Part shown: positions 61,002 through 64,000 of the stretch, piece after piece | How positions within the stretch are numbered: position 1 is the stretch's first letter | How the letters are laid out: the number at the start of each line of letters is the position of its first letter | Assembly (NCBI GenBank): GCA_013397935.1 | Contig: VZRN01001861.1 | Span: 351,745 to 415,744, forward strand | Source of the DNA: Dasyornis broadbenti | Lineage: Eukaryota; Chordata; Aves; Passeriformes; Dasyornithidae | Direction: 5' to 3' | Length of the DNA: 64,000 nucleotides | The notes under the pieces: generated by a model | What the model was told of the DNA's origin: nothing | Seen by the model: only the letters and a program-made list of their open reading frames with translations | Database searches by the model: none | Made by a program: the position numbers and the translations under genes

Positions 61002-63780
61002 CTGCAATAAAATCGATGGAGATGTTTATAATCCCCTTGACTGACAAATTATTACAGTTTAAGTTAAACAGAGCTACCCAATAGTTTGCTACACAAAATG
61101 CTGCCTTAGTAAATCACATCCAGCATTTGGTCAGATAAATGCCCACTAGATTTTGTAAAAGGAATACCTTGTGGCCTCATGGAAATTGATATCAGAAACA
61201 TGTGGCTTGTACATAAGGCCAAGGGCTCACTGTGGAACAGTGCTGCCACCAATGCAGCATGGGACCAACAGGCCAGCCCTGACAGCCTCTTCCACAACCA
61301 GCTCCCACAGAAGCTCCTGCGATGATAAAGCCCGACCATGGGCAGGACAGTGATGTGCCTGGAGGCCGGCTGCTCAGATGCAGCTCCTCTCTGCCAGGGA
61401 CACCTTCCACTATCCTAGGTTGCTCCAAGCCCCGTCCAACCTGATATTGAGCACTTCCAGGGATGGGGTAGCCACAATTTCTCTGGGCAACCTGTGCCAG
61501 GGCCTCACTACAATTATCACAGTTACCAAAGATCAGAGCTTCAAAAAACTGAACCTCAGATGTAAAAGTTGAACACAAAAACTGAAGCATCCATAATTAG
61601 CATAATTAGCATAATTGTATTTTTTAACAGTTCTTAGCACAACTGTATCTTACTCAACTTGTCTTCTCTGGAAAACAGGACAAATAAAGAAGTCAGTGAC
61701 ACCAGGATGCAGTTTGTAATAATCTAAATCCTTTCACGTTTGTACAGTTTACATTCTTAGGAGCATGTTGCAGAATATGCTCAGCCTGAACTTTGGGCTC
61801 TCTGGGCAGGATGTGCTATAGTTACACAAGAGACCAATCTCTTGTTTTCTTTGGCTGAAGATTTAAATGCCACTGTGCCTCTATTACATCCCTTTCAGCT
61901 GGATTATTCAGTTATATGTCTATTGCTAGGCTGAGTTGCCACACACTAAAACATACTCAAGGAAAGAAAGGACAAATTTTTTTAAAGAAAAGAGATAATG
62001 GATTTACAGGAATTTATGTGGGGTTTCACAATAACCTCAAAGGTAGCTGCTAAGAATAAATTAAATTTTAAACAAACAATGTAGTTTACCCTTTTATGCC
62101 TGTTGGTTAAACACCGGTACAATAGCAACTGTTCTGTGACACTTTTTTAATCCAGATTTTGCATTTGAAACCACCAGCCAATTGTGCTAAGTACTTATTT
62201 ATGGTATCACCTGGCAACTGCATGTTGAAGCAGAGGAGAAACTCAATCCAACTCCTTTTCATTCACTTCCTTCCATCTAAGATTTCCTGGACCATATAAC
62301 TAGTTAAAATGCAGCTCCCACCTGAACACAGTGATGTGGCAATTTCTGTTTCACCAAAGTCTCAGTACATGTATTTTCTCATTTAAACTGTGAACAGGCT
62401 GGCCTTCAAAAATGTTGAATTAAATTCAAAGTTCAAAAGGGTATCAGAGGAAATAAGGAAATGTGTTGGGCCTGAACCAAAACCCATGAAACCATTAGAA
62501 AGAATGTAAGCAGGTCCACCAGGGTTGGGCTGCACTGCGCTGCCCGAAGCAGCCACACTCTGGACCTGGAATCCCCTGGAGCCATAATGGCTGACATGGA
62601 CAGTGCCTCGGGGATGGCCAGGAACACTCCAGCAAAGCAACCACTGGTTCCATTTAGTCTGCACATGGTATCAACAAAAAGATAAGAGAAGTTCTTGTAT
62701 GAACTGTTTTGTTCAAGATTCCAGTATTTAAGAACCACACACAAATGCCACCTTTAAAAAACCTCTCCAACAGACCGAAGTGCAGAACTGACACAATGCA
62801 TGTTAGGAAAACACACAGTAAAAGGAAACCACCACCCTCAGACAGCTCTATACAGCCCGTGTGTCACAGTAATCACATCCCTTTTCTGGGCATTCCTGGG
62901 ACTCCTTTTTCTCTGCCCATTTATCCTGTTCATTTTTCTCTCTAAAAATGCTGGGGGTTTATTAGAATAGCAGACAATTTTCCTGGCACAGAGCCTAAAC
63001 TGACTGATCTGTAGTTTCCCAGAGTAGGTCTGAAGCTCTTCTCAAGATGAGTGTCATGTTTGTTTCTCTGGCATTGCAGCCAGTGACAACATGTCACTCT
63101 TAGGTCAGTAATTTTATATATGAGGTTATTTAGAATTCTATGATGCTATGATCATTGACACTATTTGTTTATTAACAGTACATTGGTTCTCATCTGGCAG
63201 CTTACCCAAAGCACTACACTCAGAGCCACAGCTGTATACCATGGTCATTTTTAAGACCACTCTCACTCATTTGGAAGGATATCAAGACAAAACCACAGCA
63301 GGCATCCTACGTGTTTTGTAACGCAAATCTTTACAGTTAATATTTCACAGTGCAATTAAATCAGTGATAACCAAATAAATTATGTGAGAGAGCATCAAGG
63401 CTTCAGTTATTAATTGGCAGATCATGGTGTTTGTACCTGGCACCTGTCTGCCATTCCCCCACCCAGAGGAAGTCTTAAGCCACACAACCAGACATGGAAC
63501 CGGGAGCCAAAGGACTGTTCTGCTGATTTCTTGTGTGGCCCAGGAGCAAGTTCTACCACTGCTTCCTTACTCAGAGCATCGCCCACTAAACCACGATGTG
63601 CCAAATTTTGTCATGGAGACCTGCAGAGATTCTCTGTTTCTCATTGTTTGTCTTTGACGTCAGCTCGGGGAAGTTCGGATTCTCTGGCTGCCAACCTGCA
63701 GGTCTGAAGGCAGACAGCTAGGGAATCACCTGCAGCCAGCAGCCCTATTTCCCGTGGCTCCATCCCCCTGCGCAGAGGAA
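61002..63780. other. Probable ERICH3 intron 1 or upstream region
   Basis: It has one CR1 fragment (61391-61560), a triple CATAATTAG run at about 61592 and a possible CR1 3' tip at about 63,120-63,150. I did not find an exon here resembling the ERICH3 N terminus. Confidence 0.5.
61391..61560 (-). mobile_element. CR1 LINE internal fragment
   Basis: It reads CAGGGACACCTTCCACTATC, GGTTGCTCCAAGCCCCGTCC and TGTGCCAGGGCCTCAC. This is a typical CR1 3' third in minus orientation. Confidence 0.85.
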
Positions 63781-64000
63781 GGCCTTACCCAGACGCCAGA
63801 CCTCGGGGTTCCAGGCGCTCTCCCGGAGCCGGGCCGATTCCGCCGGGGTCTCTCGGGGCACGATGGGACACCCACAGACCCTCACCCCCGAGCCCAGCGC
63901 CAGCGCGGGCTGCAGGGACACGCCGCTGGTGGCTCCGACCCTGTCACTATTCCCTTAGAGCTGAAAGGCCGACGGCGACCGGACCCCCGGCCCCCCGCGA
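63780..64000 (-). promoter_or_regulatory. CpG-rich right edge, candidate ERICH3 promoter or first exon
   Basis: The last 220 bases are strongly CpG- and G+C-rich, unlike the preceding 17 kb. On the minus strand a good donor (CGTCTGG/GTAAGG) lies at 63786/63785. The frame leading into it stays open for about 150 bases and would join ERICH3 exon 2 in phase, but it contains no ATG. The island continues beyond the window, so assignment to ERICH3 is inference. Confidence 0.4.

Noticed and set aside
63724..63765. Minus-strand ATG frame reading MEPREIGLLAA before a GT, reminiscent of the ERICH3 start (…GLLAAY)
   Set aside because: The exon end leaves one base, but ERICH3 exon 2 needs two. The splice would shift the frame, so the resemblance is probably chance.

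Overview
This is a stretch of vertebrate nuclear DNA, almost certainly from a bird. The evidence is many truncated CR1 LINE copies of avian type (3' ends with ATTCTATG-like repeats), short introns, spliced genes with GT-AG introns and CpG-rich promoters, and the gene order FPGT - TNNI3K - ERICH3, which is the order I know from vertebrates (human 1p31, the chicken chromosome 8 region). There is one assembly gap, a run of N at 5764-6083.

Layout. 1-5.6 kb is intergenic with two minus-strand CR1 fragments. A CpG-rich promoter surrounds the gap. FPGT (+) runs from about 5.76 to 9.3 kb; its first coding exon is hidden in the gap. TNNI3K (+) occupies 12,271-39,594. All 25 coding exons could be placed; their lengths add to 2508 nt, an open frame of 835 codons plus stop, the same length as I recall for the human protein. 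A 4.8 kb interval follows in which I see no gene, although mammals have LRRC53 there. ERICH3 (-) runs from 61,001 down to 44,366. Fourteen coding exons add up to one open frame of 1515 residues; only the starting exon is missing. The right edge (63.78-64.0 kb) is CpG-rich and may be the ERICH3 promoter or first exon.

Functions. FPGT makes GDP-L-fucose in the fucose salvage pathway. TNNI3K is a cardiac ankyrin-repeat protein kinase; its glycine loop, Lys490, catalytic Asp588, DFG and APE motifs are all present. ERICH3 is a glutamate-rich protein linked to cilia and vesicles, with a conserved N-terminal half (DUF4590) and a long acidic low-complexity tail in one 2.2 kb exon. FPGT and TNNI3K share a strand, and their exon phases allow the read-through splice known in mammals. 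The three genes are otherwise functionally unrelated.

No CRISPR array, tRNA, rRNA, operon or endogenous retrovirus was recognised. The points most worth a second look are a perfect 20-bp hairpin in a TNNI3K intron, a cluster of CAGCTG E-boxes and a MEF2-type site upstream of TNNI3K, the apparent absence of LRRC53, an ERICH3 exon I cannot match to the human protein, three consecutive ERICH3 exons that can be skipped without shifting the frame, and a 9-bp minisatellite in FPGT.
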